Shown: positions 27,457-37,134 of the stretch, piece by piece | How positions within the stretch are numbered: position 1 is the stretch's first letter | Layout: the number at the start of each line of letters is the position of its first letter | From: Thaumasiovibrio subtropicus | GTDB lineage: Bacteria > Pseudomonadota > Gammaproteobacteria > Enterobacterales > Vibrionaceae | DNA: 64,000 nt | Direction: 5' to 3' | NCBI RefSeq assembly: GCF_019703835.1 | Contig: NZ_AP023054.1 | Span: 3,161,580-3,225,579, forward strand | Notes under the pieces: generated by a model | The model's database searches: none | What the model was told of the DNA's origin: nothing | The model's input: the letters and a program-made list of their open reading frames with translations, nothing else | Program-made: the position numbers and the translations under genes

Positions 27457-28965
27457 ATGGAGTTCAGTGTTAAAAGCGGCAGCCCGGAGAAGCAACGCAG
27501 CGCCTGTATCGTTGTCGGTGTTTTCGAACCGCGCCGTTTATCACCTGTCGCAGAGCAACTAGATAAAATCAGTGATGGTTATATCAGTGCTTTGCTAAGA
27601 CGCGGTGATCTGGAAGGAAAAGCAGGTCAAATGCTGCTACTTCACCATGTGCCGAATGTTCTGTCTGAGCGCGTTCTGTTAGTGGGTTGTGGCAAAGAGC
27701 GTGAACTTGACGAGCGCCAGTTCAAACAGATCATCCAAAAAACCATCAGCACCCTCAACGACACAGGTTCCATGGAAGCGGTATGTTTCCTCACTGAACT
27801 GCATGTGAAAGGGCGTGATACATATTGGAAAGTCCGCCAAGCCGTAGAGTCGACAAACGAGTCGCTTTACACGTTTGATCAATTCAAGAGCAACAAGCCT
27901 GAGCAACGCCGTCCGCTACGTAAGTTGGTCTTCAATGTACCAACACGTCGCGAATTACCGTTAGGCGAGCGCGCAATCGCGCACGGTTTAGGCATTGCCT
28001 CAGGTGTGAAAGCCGCACGTGATCTTGGCAACATGCCACCGAACGTTGCCAACCCTGCCTACCTCGCCTCGCAAGCACGTCGCCTTGCTGACGACTACGA
28101 GACCATCACGTCTAAAATCGTTGGTGAAGAAGAGATGAAAGAGCTGGGTATGACATCATACTTAGCCGTAGGTCGTGGTTCACGCAATGAGTCGATGATG
28201 TCGATCATCGAGTACAAAGGCTCACCCAATGCCGACGACAAGCCAATCGTACTGGTAGGTAAAGGCCTTACTTTTGACTCAGGCGGTATCTCAATCAAGC
28301 CTGGCGCCAACATGGATGAAATGAAGTACGACATGTGTGGTGCAGCGGGTGTGTTTGGTGCGATGCGCGCGCTCGCAGAGCTAAATCTGCCAATTAATGT
28401 CACAGCAATCCTCGCAGGTTGTGAAAACATGCCTGATGGTAATGCCTACCGCCCAGGTGATATTCTGACGACCATGTCAGGCCAAACGGTTGAAGTACTG
28501 AACACCGATGCTGAAGGTCGTCTTGTGCTCTGTGATGCCCTAACTTACGCAGAACGCTTCGAACCCGACTGTGTCATTGACGTGGCAACCTTGACGGGTG
28601 CTTGTGTGATGGCTCTGGGCCACCACTTTACAGGTATGCTCGCTAACCACAATCCATTGGCGCATGAACTCAGCAACGCCTCTGAACAATCTGGTGACCG
28701 CGCATGGCGTCTACCGATGACAGACGAGTATCAAGAGCAGTTAGAGAGCCCATTTGCTGACATGGCTAACTTGGGTTCACCAGGTGCAGGCACAATCACT
28801 GCGGGCTGTTTCCTGTCGCGTTTTACCAAGAAATATCACTGGGCACACCTTGATATCGCAGGTACAGCGTGGAAGTCAGGCAAAAACAAAAGTGCCACCG
28901 GTCGTCCGGTCCCAATGCTGGTCCAGTTTATGCTGAATCGTTCAGGGCTCGACACCAACGAATAA
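27457..28965 (+). CDS. pepA: Cytosol (leucyl) aminopeptidase PepA
   Basis: M17 family hexameric aminopeptidase with two metals, 502 residues. Metal-binding and catalytic motifs: [16 protein letters not shown] (Lys and Asp), KYDMCGAA, and the signature NTDAEGRL. Start ATG 27457 is preceded by AGGAG; the frame is open for eight further codons without conserved sequence. In E. coli the protein is also a DNA-binding cofactor in Xer recombination and carAB control; the N-terminal domain needed for that is present. Confidence 0.97.
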   Translation: MEFSVKSGSPEKQRSACIVVGVFEPRRLSPVAEQLDKISDGYISALLRRGDLEGKAGQMLLLHHVPNVLSERVLLVGCGKERELDERQFKQIIQKTISTLNDTGSMEAVCFLTELHVKGRDTYWKVRQAVESTNESLYTFDQFKSNKPEQRRPLRKLVFNVPTRRELPLGERAIAHGLGIASGVKAARDLGNMPPNVANPAYLASQARRLADDYETITSKIVGEEEMKELGMTSYLAVGRGSRNESMMSIIEYKGSPNADDKPIVLVGKGLTFDSGGISIKPGANMDEMKYDMCGAAGVFGAMRALAELNLPINVTAILAGCENMPDGNAYRPGDILTTMSGQTVEVLNTDAEGRLVLCDALTYAERFEPDCVIDVATLTGACVMALGHHFTGMLANHNPLAHELSNASEQSGDRAWRLPMTDEYQEQLESPFADMANLGSPGAGTITAGCFLSRFTKKYHWAHLDIAGTAWKSGKNKSATGRPVPMLVQFMLNRSGLDTNE

Positions 28966-28972
28966 TCGAGAT

Positions 28973-28997
28973 AAAAAGGGCCTACGGGCCCTTTTTT
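28973..28997 (+). terminator. Rho-independent terminator after pepA
   Basis: Ten-bp stem AAAAAGGGCC/GGCCCTTTTT closing a TACG tetraloop, followed by further T, starting 8 bp after the pepA stop. Confidence 0.9.
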
Positions 28998-29024
28998 ATT
29001 GGCCGCAATAAACAGGAATGATCC

Positions 29025-29459
29025 ATGACACACGCGACCTTTTATTTGCTAGATGAAGCCGAAGCAGAGTTTCAGCTCGCTTGCGATCTCGCAAGCCAAT
29101 ATCATCAGCAAGGTCAACGTGTCTATATCCATACCGAGCAAAAAGCCGACGCAGAACGCATTGATAATTTGCTTTGGCAACGCGACCCCGATGCCTTTGT
29201 GCCGCATAACCTACTCGGTGAAGGCCCTAGGGCCGGTTCTCCTGTGGAGATAGGCTGGCAGTACCTCCGCCACTCAGGGCATCGCTCCGTACTAATAAAT
29301 CTGGCGAATAACGCCGCAAACTTTGCGGTGACCTTTGCACAAGTGATAGACTTCGTCCCTTGCGATGAAAATCTCAAACAACTTGCGCGTGAGCGATATA
29401 AGCAATATCGACACGCTGGCATTCAGTTGCAAACACTGACCGCGACAGAAACGTCCTGA
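29025..29459 (+). CDS. holC: DNA polymerase III subunit chi
   Basis: 144-residue chi subunit of the clamp-loader complex that links the replisome to SSB. The N-terminus THATFYLLDEAEAEFQLACDLASQ and the segment DAFVPHNLLGEGP followed by SPVEIGW match HolC throughout. It lies between pepA and valS, its usual place. AGGAATGA precedes ATG 29025. It is probably co-transcribed with valS, which starts 27 bp later. Confidence 0.95.
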   Translation: MTHATFYLLDEAEAEFQLACDLASQYHQQGQRVYIHTEQKADAERIDNLLWQRDPDAFVPHNLLGEGPRAGSPVEIGWQYLRHSGHRSVLINLANNAANFAVTFAQVIDFVPCDENLKQLARERYKQYRHAGIQLQTLTATETS

Positions 29460-29486
29460 TTCCGATATAGATCCATTAAGAGCGCT

Positions 29487-32348
29487 ATGGAAAAGACATA
29501 TAACCCACAATCAATTGAGCAGGCGCTATATCAGCGCTGGGAAGAGAACGGTTACTTCCGTCCTCATGGTGATACCTCGAAAGATGCCTACAGCATCATG
29601 ATTCCGCCACCAAACGTCACAGGTAGCCTACATATGGGCCACGCCTTCCAAGATACCATTATGGATACCTTGGTCCGCTGTGAGCGTATGAAGGGTAAGA
29701 ACACCCTTTGGCAGGTCGGTACAGACCACGCTGGTATCGCGACTCAAATGGTCGTTGAGCGCAAGATCGCCGCAGAAGAAGGCAAAACCAAGCACGATTA
29801 TGGTCGTGACGCTTTCATCGATAAAATCTGGGAATGGAAAGGCGAGTCAGGTGGCACCATCACCAAACAGCTACGCCGTCTTGGCGCATCGGTTGATTGG
29901 GATCGTGAGCGCTTTACCATGGATGACGGCCTCTCAAATGCCGTGAAAGAAGTTTTCGTTCGCCTCTATGAAGAAGACCTTATCTATCGTGGTAAACGTC
30001 TTGTTAACTGGGATCCTAAGCTACACACCGCGATTTCAGATCTCGAAGTCGAAAACAAAGATAAAAAAGGCCACATGTGGCACTTCCGCTACCCACTGGC
30101 AGACGGTGTGAAAACAGCCGATGGCAAAGATTACATTGTCGTAGCAACCACACGTCCAGAAACCATGCTGGGTGATACTGGTGTAGCGGTAAACCCGGAA
30201 GATCCTCGTTACAAAGATCTGATTGGTAAAGAAATCCTGCTTCCTATTGTCGATCGTCGCATTCCAATCGTGGGTGACGAGCATGCCGATATGGAAAAAG
30301 GCACAGGCTGTGTGAAAATCACCCCTGCCCACGACTTCAATGACTACGAAGTCGGCAAGCGCCACAGCCTACCGATGATCAACATTTTCACTTTCGATGC
30401 CAACGTCCGTGACGCAGCGGAAGTCTTCAACACCAATGGCGAACCGACCGATGCCTACAGCACTGCACTGCCAGACGCCTACCAAGGTCTAGAGCGCTTT
30501 GCGGCACGTAAAGCCGTCGTTGCGGAGTTCGAAGCCCTTGGTTTACTTGATGAAATCAAAGATCACGACCTCACCGTCCCATACGGCGACCGTGGTGGTG
30601 TCGTCATCGAGCCGATGCTCACCGACCAATGGTATGTACGTACCGCGCCACTGGCTAAACCAGCGGTTGAAGCGGTAGAGAACGGTGACATTCAGTTCGT
30701 TCCTAAGCAATATGAAAACATGTACTTTGCGTGGATGCGTGACGTACAAGATTGGTGTATCTCTCGCCAACTTTGGTGGGGTCACCGCATCCCAGCTTGG
30801 TATGACAATGACGGTAACGTCTATGTCGGTCGTACTGAGGAAGAAGTGCGCGAGCAAAATAATCTTGCCCCTGTAGTTGTGCTACGCCAAGACGATGATG
30901 TGCTGGATACTTGGTTCTCATCAGCACTTTGGACGTTTGGCACCCAAGGCTGGCCAGAAAACACCGACGCATTGAAAACCTTCCACCCTTCTGATGTGCT
31001 GGTGTCGGGCTTCGATATCATCTTCTTCTGGGTAGCGCGCATGATCATGATGACGCTGCACTTCGTTAAAGATGACGATGGCAAGCCACAAGTGCCTTTC
31101 AAAACGGTTTACATGACGGGCCTTATCCGTGATGAAAACGGCGACAAAATGTCGAAATCAAAAGGTAACGTACTCGATCCTATCGACATGATCGACGGCA
31201 TCGGTCTAGAAGAGCTGGTTGAAAAGCGCACGGGTAACATGATGCAGCCGCAACTTGCGAAGAAGATCGAGAAAAACACCCGTAAAACGTTTGAAAACGG
31301 CATCGAACCTTACGGTACAGATGCGTTGCGCTTTACCTTAGCGGCAATGGCCTCGACGGGTCGTGATATTAACTGGGACATGAAACGCCTAGAAGGTTAC
31401 CGCAACTTCTGTAACAAGCTGTGGAATGCCAGCCGTTATGTGTTAATGAACACCGAAGATCAAGATTGTGGTTTTGCGGCAGGTGCCGAGCTTGAATACT
31501 CATTGGCCGACAAGTGGATCGAATCTCAATTCGAACTTGCCGCGAAAGATTTCAACTCGCACATTGAGAACTACCGTCTAGATATGGCAGCGAACACGCT
31601 GTATGAGTTCATCTGGAACCAATTCTGTGACTGGTACCTAGAGCTGACTAAGCCAGTACTTTGGAAAGGTAGTGAAGCGCAGCAACGCGCAACGCGCCGT
31701 ACCTTGATCACTGTACTAGAGAAGACCTTACGTCTTGCGCATCCTGTGATCCCATACATCACTGAAACAATCTGGCAAAGCGTGAAGCCACTGGTTGAGG
31801 GTGTTGAAGGCGAGACCATCATGACGCAACCTCTGCCTCAATATGATGCGGCGAACTTCGATGAAAAAGCGACCGCTGACATTGAGTGGGTGAAGAGCTT
31901 CATCACCAGTATTCGTAATCTACGTGCCGAGTATGATATTGCACCAAGCAAGCCATTGGATGTGATGCTAAAGGCAGCGGATGAGACTGATGCAGCACGT
32001 CTGACAGCAAACGAGCAAGTGCTGGTTTCACTATCAAAACTAGAGAGCCTACGCGTACTCGCTGGAGGCGAAGAGACGCCGGCTTGTGCTACTGCCCTCG
32101 TTGGTCAGTCTGAATTGATGATTCCTATGGCTGGTCTTATCGATAAAGATGCTGAACTTGATCGTCTGGCGAAAGAGATCAAGAAAACCGAAGGCGAAGT
32201 GAAACGCATCGAAGGCAAGCTGAATAACCAAGGTTTCGTGGCGAAAGCGCCAGAAGCCGTGGTTGCTAAAGAGCGTGAAAAATTGGAAGGCTACAAACAA
32301 AGCCTGATCAAACTCGCCGAACAGCAAGCGACCATCGCAGCACTATAA
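29487..32348 (+). CDS. valS: Valyl-tRNA synthetase
   Basis: 953-residue class I aminoacyl-tRNA synthetase. Contains the HIGH-type motif in [14 protein letters not shown], the CP1 editing domain ([15 protein letters not shown]), KMSKS in [14 protein letters not shown], the anticodon-binding helical domain, and the C-terminal coiled coil specific to ValRS (about residues 885-953, with [15 protein letters not shown]). It attaches valine to tRNA-Val and clears mischarged threonine. Full length and intact. Confidence 0.98.
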   Translation: MEKTYNPQSIEQALYQRWEENGYFRPHGDTSKDAYSIMIPPPNVTGSLHMGHAFQDTIMDTLVRCERMKGKNTLWQVGTDHAGIATQMVVERKIAAEEGKTKHDYGRDAFIDKIWEWKGESGGTITKQLRRLGASVDWDRERFTMDDGLSNAVKEVFVRLYEEDLIYRGKRLVNWDPKLHTAISDLEVENKDKKGHMWHFRYPLADGVKTADGKDYIVVATTRPETMLGDTGVAVNPEDPRYKDLIGKEILLPIVDRRIPIVGDEHADMEKGTGCVKITPAHDFNDYEVGKRHSLPMINIFTFDANVRDAAEVFNTNGEPTDAYSTALPDAYQGLERFAARKAVVAEFEALGLLDEIKDHDLTVPYGDRGGVVIEPMLTDQWYVRTAPLAKPAVEAVENGDIQFVPKQYENMYFAWMRDVQDWCISRQLWWGHRIPAWYDNDGNVYVGRTEEEVREQNNLAPVVVLRQDDDVLDTWFSSALWTFGTQGWPENTDALKTFHPSDVLVSGFDIIFFWVARMIMMTLHFVKDDDGKPQVPFKTVYMTGLIRDENGDKMSKSKGNVLDPIDMIDGIGLEELVEKRTGNMMQPQLAKKIEKNTRKTFENGIEPYGTDALRFTLAAMASTGRDINWDMKRLEGYRNFCNKLWNASRYVLMNTEDQDCGFAAGAELEYSLADKWIESQFELAAKDFNSHIENYRLDMAANTLYEFIWNQFCDWYLELTKPVLWKGSEAQQRATRRTLITVLEKTLRLAHPVIPYITETIWQSVKPLVEGVEGETIMTQPLPQYDAANFDEKATADIEWVKSFITSIRNLRAEYDIAPSKPLDVMLKAADETDAARLTANEQVLVSLSKLESLRVLAGGEETPACATALVGQSELMIPMAGLIDKDAELDRLAKEIKKTEGEVKRIEGKLNNQGFVAKAPEAVVAKEREKLEGYKQSLIKLAEQQATIAAL

Positions 32349-32375
32349 GCGCAGCGTAAGCAGACGTTTCAAACG

Positions 32376-32406
32376 AAAAACCGATGCCTTTGGGCATCGG
32401 TTTTTT
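32376..32406 (+). terminator. Rho-independent terminator after valS
   Basis: Stem AAAAACCGATGCC/GGCATCGGTTTTT with a TTTG loop and T-run, 28 bp after the valS stop. Confidence 0.92.
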
Positions 32407-32461
32407 ATTGCCTCGCTTTGGGTCATCCCAAAGGCGTGGTCATCTCAAAGGCGTAATGGCT

Positions 32462-33145
32462 TTATTGACAAGGCACCGAAAAATCAATGTGGTAGTGCTC
32501 ATCATGGCGAACCCAAGAGCGCTTTTTGGAGAACTGAATATGGCGCTTTAGATAGCTACCATACTCAGTTTCAAAAAGGCCTGCTTGAAGCTTAGGATCA
32601 AAGATAACGCGCCACAGATCATGCCCTCTCGCTGTTGACGCTTTATGCAGCGCAACAATGTGCGCCGCCATGGCATCATAATCAATGTGGAGATCATCCA
32701 GCCGACCATTGGCATCAAGTTCGACATTGTAGCCAAACTTATTAAAAGGATGGGTAGGCAAATGTTCCGACTCGCCATCACTGTTGATCATTGGCGTCAT
32801 AAAATCGACCGACAGCCCATTGCGATGGGTTTTATGAGGGCGAAAGCGTCCACCCTCTTCATAACCTGTTTCAGCATACTTGAACACCTTGTCAGGATGC
32901 GAAACTGCCAAGGCCTTATAGGCGTCTAGCACAATGGCTTTCACTTCTGAATGCACATAAGTACGCCCTGCCATGCGAGCCACATGGCTATACGTTACGA
33001 AATTATCACCACTCGAGGGTAAATTGACCCCATTCTCTAATCGACCGTTTGAGGTCGTGCCATAGCAAGTACTTTCAACCGCTGCGACATTGCTAGCCCC
33101 TAGCGCGAACATCAGGCAACCAAGACTCACTAATTTATTGCCCAT
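32462..33145 (-). CDS. MepA-like (M74/LAS) murein endopeptidase, secreted
   Basis: 227-residue protein with a Sec signal peptide (cleavage near ASNVAA) and a LAS-type zinc site: H104/H107 and D114 in RPHKTHRNGLSVDF and H217/H219 in RHDEHYHID. This resembles penicillin-insensitive murein endopeptidase MepA, which cuts D-Ala-mDAP cross-links in the periplasm; the rest of the sequence is divergent, so the exact bond is uncertain. It overlaps the M48 peptidase gene by 11 bp and is last in a three-gene operon. AGGTGGGT precedes ATG 33145. Confidence 0.75.
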   Translation of the reverse strand: MGNKLVSLGCLMFALGASNVAAVESTCYGTTSNGRLENGVNLPSSGDNFVTYSHVARMAGRTYVHSEVKAIVLDAYKALAVSHPDKVFKYAETGYEEGGRFRPHKTHRNGLSVDFMTPMINSDGESEHLPTHPFNKFGYNVELDANGRLDDLHIDYDAMAAHIVALHKASTARGHDLWRVIFDPKLQAGLFETEYGSYLKRHIQFSKKRSWVRHDEHYHIDFSVPCQ

Positions 33146-34166
33146 CTTTACCCACCTTCAAAGCAGCACTATCGATCGCCTTGATCCTCGCATCCATATC
33201 CGGATGAGAATTCAGCCATTTAAGCAGTTCAGGCATAGCATGATCCTGCCCCAGCACCTCAAACATCGCTTTCATTGGTTCAACCGACCCGTGAATGGCG
33301 AGCATATTTTCAGCGGCAAAATCATCCGCTATCTGCTCGACATGCCGCGAGTAACCTTGCGAGCTCACAAACACACCGACACCTAACAATGAATCGAGCA
33401 CACCCGACGCTTCTCCGGTGATCATGGCAACAATCACACCGTTTAAGCTTGCTCGTACCAAGCTATGCATAACGTCTTTATGGTAAACATGGGCAAGCTC
33501 GTGCAACAGCACACTGTCTAATGCTTGATCCGAAGGGGCGACAGTCACCAGTCCATCCAACAAGATCACCGTCCCATCAGATAAGGCAAAAGCATTCACC
33601 AGATCGTTGTCACGCCGGAAAACTAAACGCGGCGTTAAAGGCATATCGGGCAGCTGTGAGACCAAATGGTCAAACCGCGCCGTAATGCGTGCCTGTTCTT
33701 CTGTCGATAAGGTTGAGGCTTCAAGCCAACTCTTATCTAGCTCGGTTAAGGTGCGTTCGCCGACCTGCTCTGCCACGCTGTTGGGCAGCGCATTCGCAAT
33801 AACAGAGGTTAATGCGGGGACGCCATAGATGTAACCTAACACCCCCGACAACATCACTAAAAGCAGCGAGACAAAAACCGCGCGCCAACTGCGCTCGGTG
33901 AACCCTAAACGCGACTGATGGCCACACTGACGGAAGGCTGCCGCCAGCGCTTTGCTATAAGAGAGCTTGACCAAGGTGCCATCGGGAAAACGTACCTGAT
34001 AAGGGAGCTGTCCCACAGGCACCTCAATGTTCACTTCAGACACTTTTGCTGTCAGCGTTTGCCCATCGAACACAACGGCAACGTCGCCATCAATGCTGAA
34101 GCTAAATAGCCCATTAAACTGCTCTGAGCTGCCGCTACGGTAACATTGCGCTTCAAATTGGCTCAA
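33135..34166 (-). CDS. Membrane-anchored M48-family zinc metalloprotease
   Basis: 343 residues. A cytoplasmic N-terminal portion (1-90) with a small beta-rich domain precedes one transmembrane helix (about 96-118); the catalytic domain beyond it has HELAH (H222-E223-H226) and the downstream zinc-binding Glu in DDFAAENML. This resembles M48 peptidases often encoded beside YjgN/DUF898 proteins. Start is TTG 34166, overlapping the stop of the YjgN-like gene as TTGA, with GAGGT upstream. Substrate unknown; a role in envelope quality control or in processing its neighbours is inference. Confidence 0.85.
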   Translation of the reverse strand: MSQFEAQCYRSGSSEQFNGLFSFSIDGDVAVVFDGQTLTAKVSEVNIEVPVGQLPYQVRFPDGTLVKLSYSKALAAAFRQCGHQSRLGFTERSWRAVFVSLLLVMLSGVLGYIYGVPALTSVIANALPNSVAEQVGERTLTELDKSWLEASTLSTEEQARITARFDHLVSQLPDMPLTPRLVFRRDNDLVNAFALSDGTVILLDGLVTVAPSDQALDSVLLHELAHVYHKDVMHSLVRASLNGVIVAMITGEASGVLDSLLGVGVFVSSQGYSRHVEQIADDFAAENMLAIHGSVEPMKAMFEVLGQDHAMPELLKWLNSHPDMDARIKAIDSAALKVGKDGQ

Positions 34167-35305
34167 AGTCCGACCTCAAGATCAAAGGCTGCTGCCATCT
34201 CGTCGCAGATGGCCGAGTCTTGATATTCACTTTCGCCGTAAGCAATGACAGCGGAGAGATCACCTTCAACTTCCGTATGATCTGCCAAAAAGATTGCCGT
34301 TCTCACTTTGACATGCGCACGAGCAATACCGAAGCTGACAATCAAGAGCAGGAAGTTAGTGATCACCAGACCCAAATAGCCCGAGACCGTCATCGTTGAT
34401 TTCAAACGTGGCTGAGACTCGTGATCAAGGATCGTTTGGCTAAACAGATGATTACGAATACGAACATTGATAAACGCATTGATCAACTGACCAATCACAA
34501 ACATCAAGATGTATGCAGCAAAGGCGCCAAACACACCGAAAGCCCCAAGCAGGATCATCATGCTTTCGTCAAGATCACCCAGTGATGCCAACATCGAGGA
34601 AAAACCAATCACAATCACAAAAATAAACGGCACCGCTATCGCACCAATGGCAATCAAACTCGCGAGTGAAAAGGTGGCAAGATAAGCTTTATAACTCGGC
34701 TCAGCCTTAAACTTTAGCGTGCCGTAGCGATAACCATTGGCAAGGAAGTTATCTAACTTGAAGCGCCACCACGAGAAACCAAAAATGCCGCCAACTGCGT
34801 AAATAGGTACTAACACCAACAGCCCCATTGACTCGCCTATCACCAATCCAGCCAATGCGCCAATGCCAATAAACACTGCGAAGGCGGCTAATGGGAAACC
34901 AAGCACAAGCAAATAGAATCCCCAAATACTGCCTTCAAAATTGAAACGAATATGACGATAACTCGTCATACGTGCATCAAATCGGGTATTCATGAACATC
35001 AACGCGGGCATAACAAGTACAAATGCCACTAAAAGGGCCGCCTGAAACTCTGGCGATATCGCCGCAGAAAAGGCCCAGATAAACACACACACCATCGCTA
35101 TCAAGCGACCAATCAAGATTTTGCCTGGCGTGGCGTGATAATCAAACGTCTCGCCCGCTAACTCGGTATTGCCGTAAAAGTATTTGTTTGTTCGTACCTT
35201 TGCCCATGCCGAGTAGATTCCTAATGTAATAATGCTGAGAAGGACATTAACGATCCAGATACCAAAAAACTCTGACCCTTTTCCGTTGAACTTAAATGCG
35301 TTCAT
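34163..35305 (-). CDS. YjgN-like (DUF898) multi-pass inner-membrane protein
   Basis: 380-residue membrane protein with a repeated architecture. The N-terminus AFKFNGKGSEFFGIWIVN and LGIYSAWAKVRTNKYFYGNT are diagnostic for DUF898/YjgN; a second ...NFLLLIVSFGIARAHVKVRT half repeats the motif near the C-terminus. Start ATG 35305 matches the family N-terminus; ATG 35314 is three codons upstream but crowds the AAAGGA site. It is first of an operon with the M48 and MepA-like peptidases. Function of the family is unknown. Confidence 0.88.
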   Translation of the reverse strand: MNAFKFNGKGSEFFGIWIVNVLLSIITLGIYSAWAKVRTNKYFYGNTELAGETFDYHATPGKILIGRLIAMVCVFIWAFSAAISPEFQAALLVAFVLVMPALMFMNTRFDARMTSYRHIRFNFEGSIWGFYLLVLGFPLAAFAVFIGIGALAGLVIGESMGLLVLVPIYAVGGIFGFSWWRFKLDNFLANGYRYGTLKFKAEPSYKAYLATFSLASLIAIGAIAVPFIFVIVIGFSSMLASLGDLDESMMILLGAFGVFGAFAAYILMFVIGQLINAFINVRIRNHLFSQTILDHESQPRLKSTMTVSGYLGLVITNFLLLIVSFGIARAHVKVRTAIFLADHTEVEGDLSAVIAYGESEYQDSAICDEMAAAFDLEVGL

Positions 35306-35578
35306 TTCTTTCATTTCCTTTATTCTTCATCGATACCCGACTTTTTTATTTTGCTAGCCTACCCATGCCGGGGCACTCATTTATGGTGCAATCGCATTCT
35401 AACAGTTTGGATTCATACACTTAACCGCAAGCAACTAAAATACGACGAACTCGCAATTTTTATCGTATTCGATATGACCTATTGCACTCATTGCCGCAAA
35501 CGATTTTCCTTTATGAGAATAGTTATCAATAATATTCCCATAGACCCAAGTCAAGCCATATTATTGAGAGAGGCCATG

Positions 35579-35956
35579 ATGAAAAAAACAATGAGCTTTG
35601 CTGCCCTACACTTTAGTGTCGCTTTCGCCATTACCTATCTATTAACTGGCGAAATCCTATTAGCCAGTTTAGTTGCCATGATTGAACCTATGGCCAATAC
35701 CGTGGCCTTCTATTTTCATGACCGCATTTGGGCATGGCGACACCATGCTTCAATGACGACTCAGATGCTGCGTATCAAAACGGCCAGTTTTGCCACTGTC
35801 CATTTCAGTGTCGCTTTTGGTGTCGGTTACTTATTGAGTGGGGATCTTTTGGTAGGCAGTGCTATCGCCCTACTTGAGCCGACAGTTAACACCATTGTGT
35901 ACTACTTCCATGAAAAAGTCTGGGAGGAACGTGCTCAACCAGTGCTACAGGCCTAG
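35579..35956 (+). CDS. DUF2061 membrane protein with tandem duplicated domain
   Basis: 125 residues made of two DUF2061 units, about residues 1-50 (KTMSFAALHFSVAFAITYLL ... YFHDRIW) and 63-113 (KTASFATVHFSVAFGVGYLL ... YYFHEKVW). Each has two transmembrane stretches with a conserved EP between them. Start ATG 35579 has AGAGG five bases upstream; ATG 35576 is adjacent. A longer open frame to 35351 has no RBS or conserved sequence and is not used. Function unknown. Confidence 0.8.
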   Translation: MKKTMSFAALHFSVAFAITYLLTGEILLASLVAMIEPMANTVAFYFHDRIWAWRHHASMTTQMLRIKTASFATVHFSVAFGVGYLLSGDLLVGSAIALLEPTVNTIVYYFHEKVWEERAQPVLQA

Positions 35957-35984
35957 CGTTGCATCATAAGGTCACTATCCAGCC

Positions 35985-36013
35985 TTGACATGGTTGTGGT
36001 ATGCAACTAAATT
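35985..36013 (+). promoter_or_regulatory. Promoter of the MarR-GNAT gene
   Basis: Near-consensus sigma-70 promoter: TTGACA at 35985-35990, 17-bp spacer, TAAATT at 36008-36013. It is covered by the large inverted repeat listed separately. Confidence 0.75.
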
Positions 36014-36033
36014 TACTTGCACACCGCAACCAT
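35990..36033. promoter_or_regulatory. Inverted-repeat operator overlapping the MarR-GNAT promoter
   Basis: Arms ATGGTTGTGGTATGCAA (35990-36006) and TTGCACACCGCAACCAT (36017-36033) match in 15 of 17 positions around a ten-base centre. They overlap the -35/-10 spacer and the -10 box, so binding would block transcription. Autoregulation by the downstream MarR domain is the obvious inference. A second smaller dyad, CCACACG/CGTGTGG at 36038-36060, follows. Confidence 0.65.
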
Positions 36034-36089
36034 ATAACCACACGATACCTTAGCGTGTGGAAAGCAAACCAGTGACAGTGAGAATATCT

Positions 36090-37034
36090 ATGACCAGCAA
36101 CCTGAAGTCGTCTAAATCCACTCCCCCAAATGCACCTCAAATACGTGCCTTATCTAGAGAGTTGGTGCGTGGGCTTGGTATGCTAGACCAGCACTGTGGC
36201 TTAAGCGGTATTACCCCGGTACAGGCGCATGCGCTGATTGAAATTCAGTCGGCACCACTCACCGTCAGTGAACTGGCAGACAAACTGCGCGTAGATAAAT
36301 CCAACGCCAGCCGAGCCAACGCGATGCTAATCAACAAAGGGCTCGTCACGACTCAACATGTCGCAGGGGATAAACGCAAAGCACAGTCGATATTGACAGC
36401 CGAAGGGCGCGCCCTGTTTGACTCTCTCGACACAAGCTTAAACCATCAGGTGGCGGGATTTCTCGACCAACTCGATGCCGACGAAATCGACGCGTTAGGT
36501 CGCAGCTTGTATCGCTATCAACGCGCGATTCAAGCCTCTGCCAATCAGGTAGGCTACACACTTCGTCCGCTGACGCCGCTCGACAATGCCGCCATGGCAG
36601 CCGTCATTCGTCGCGTCTCTGACGAGCATGGCCTTACCGCAGATAAAGGCTATAGTGTCGCTGATCCTACCCTTGATAGCCTTAGCGAGTGCTACCGGGA
36701 TGACAGTGCTATTTTTTGGGTCATCGAAAAAGATCATCGTGTATTAGGTGGCGGAGGGGTTGCCCCACTTGCAGGTGCTGAAGGGGTGTGCGAGCTGCAA
36801 AAAATGTACTTTCTCCCTGAGTTAAGAGGGTTAGGATTTGCACGCCGAATTGCCGCAGAAGCGCTCAAGTTCGCGCGACAACACGGTTTTAAAGCCTGTT
36901 ACCTTGAAACCACTGCAGAGCTCAAGGCCGCGATTGCCCTATACGAATCACTGGGGTTTACATACTTAGATGCCCCGCTTGGCGATACAGGCCATGATGC
37001 CTGTGAAGTAAGAATGCTAAAGCCACTCATCTAA
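36090..37034 (+). CDS. MarR-family regulator fused to GNAT N-acetyltransferase
   Basis: 314-residue bifunctional protein. Residues about 15-140 form a MarR winged helix ([34 protein letters not shown], then [13 protein letters not shown]), residues about 155-314 a GNAT domain with the acetyl-CoA loop [18 protein letters not shown] and C-terminal [11 protein letters not shown]. Start ATG 36090 is chosen with AGTGAGAA upstream; a GTG at 36057 extends the frame through the palindromic region and is unlikely. The promoter is overlapped by a strong palindrome. Target of acetylation unknown. Confidence 0.88.
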   Translation: MTSNLKSSKSTPPNAPQIRALSRELVRGLGMLDQHCGLSGITPVQAHALIEIQSAPLTVSELADKLRVDKSNASRANAMLINKGLVTTQHVAGDKRKAQSILTAEGRALFDSLDTSLNHQVAGFLDQLDADEIDALGRSLYRYQRAIQASANQVGYTLRPLTPLDNAAMAAVIRRVSDEHGLTADKGYSVADPTLDSLSECYRDDSAIFWVIEKDHRVLGGGGVAPLAGAEGVCELQKMYFLPELRGLGFARRIAAEALKFARQHGFKACYLETTAELKAAIALYESLGFTYLDAPLGDTGHDACEVRMLKPLI

Positions 37035-37050
37035 TATACTCAAGTCACCT
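37035..37050. repeat. Solitary terminal end of the MITE-like element
   Basis: TATACTCAAGTCACCT, directly after the MarR-GNAT stop codon, matches the element terminus of 17030 with one difference. No second end or internal sequence was found nearby, so it is a remnant or a chance match. Confidence 0.45.
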
Positions 37051-37066
37051 CCTTTTTCAGCAATAA

Positions 37067-37092
37067 AAAGGCAGACGATAACGTCTGCCTTT
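37067..37092. terminator. Bidirectional terminator, MarR-GNAT / binding-protein genes
   Basis: Eleven-bp stem AAAGGCAGACG/CGTCTGCCTTT with an ATAA loop, between two convergent genes. Confidence 0.8.
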
Positions 37093-37134
37093 GGTCATTG
37101 GGAAAATCAACATATGATCAACCCGTGCTGGGTT

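Noticed and set aside
35351..35578. N-terminal extension of the DUF2061 frame
   Set aside because: The extra 76 codons have no RBS or conserved sequence, and the internal start at 35579 fits the family.
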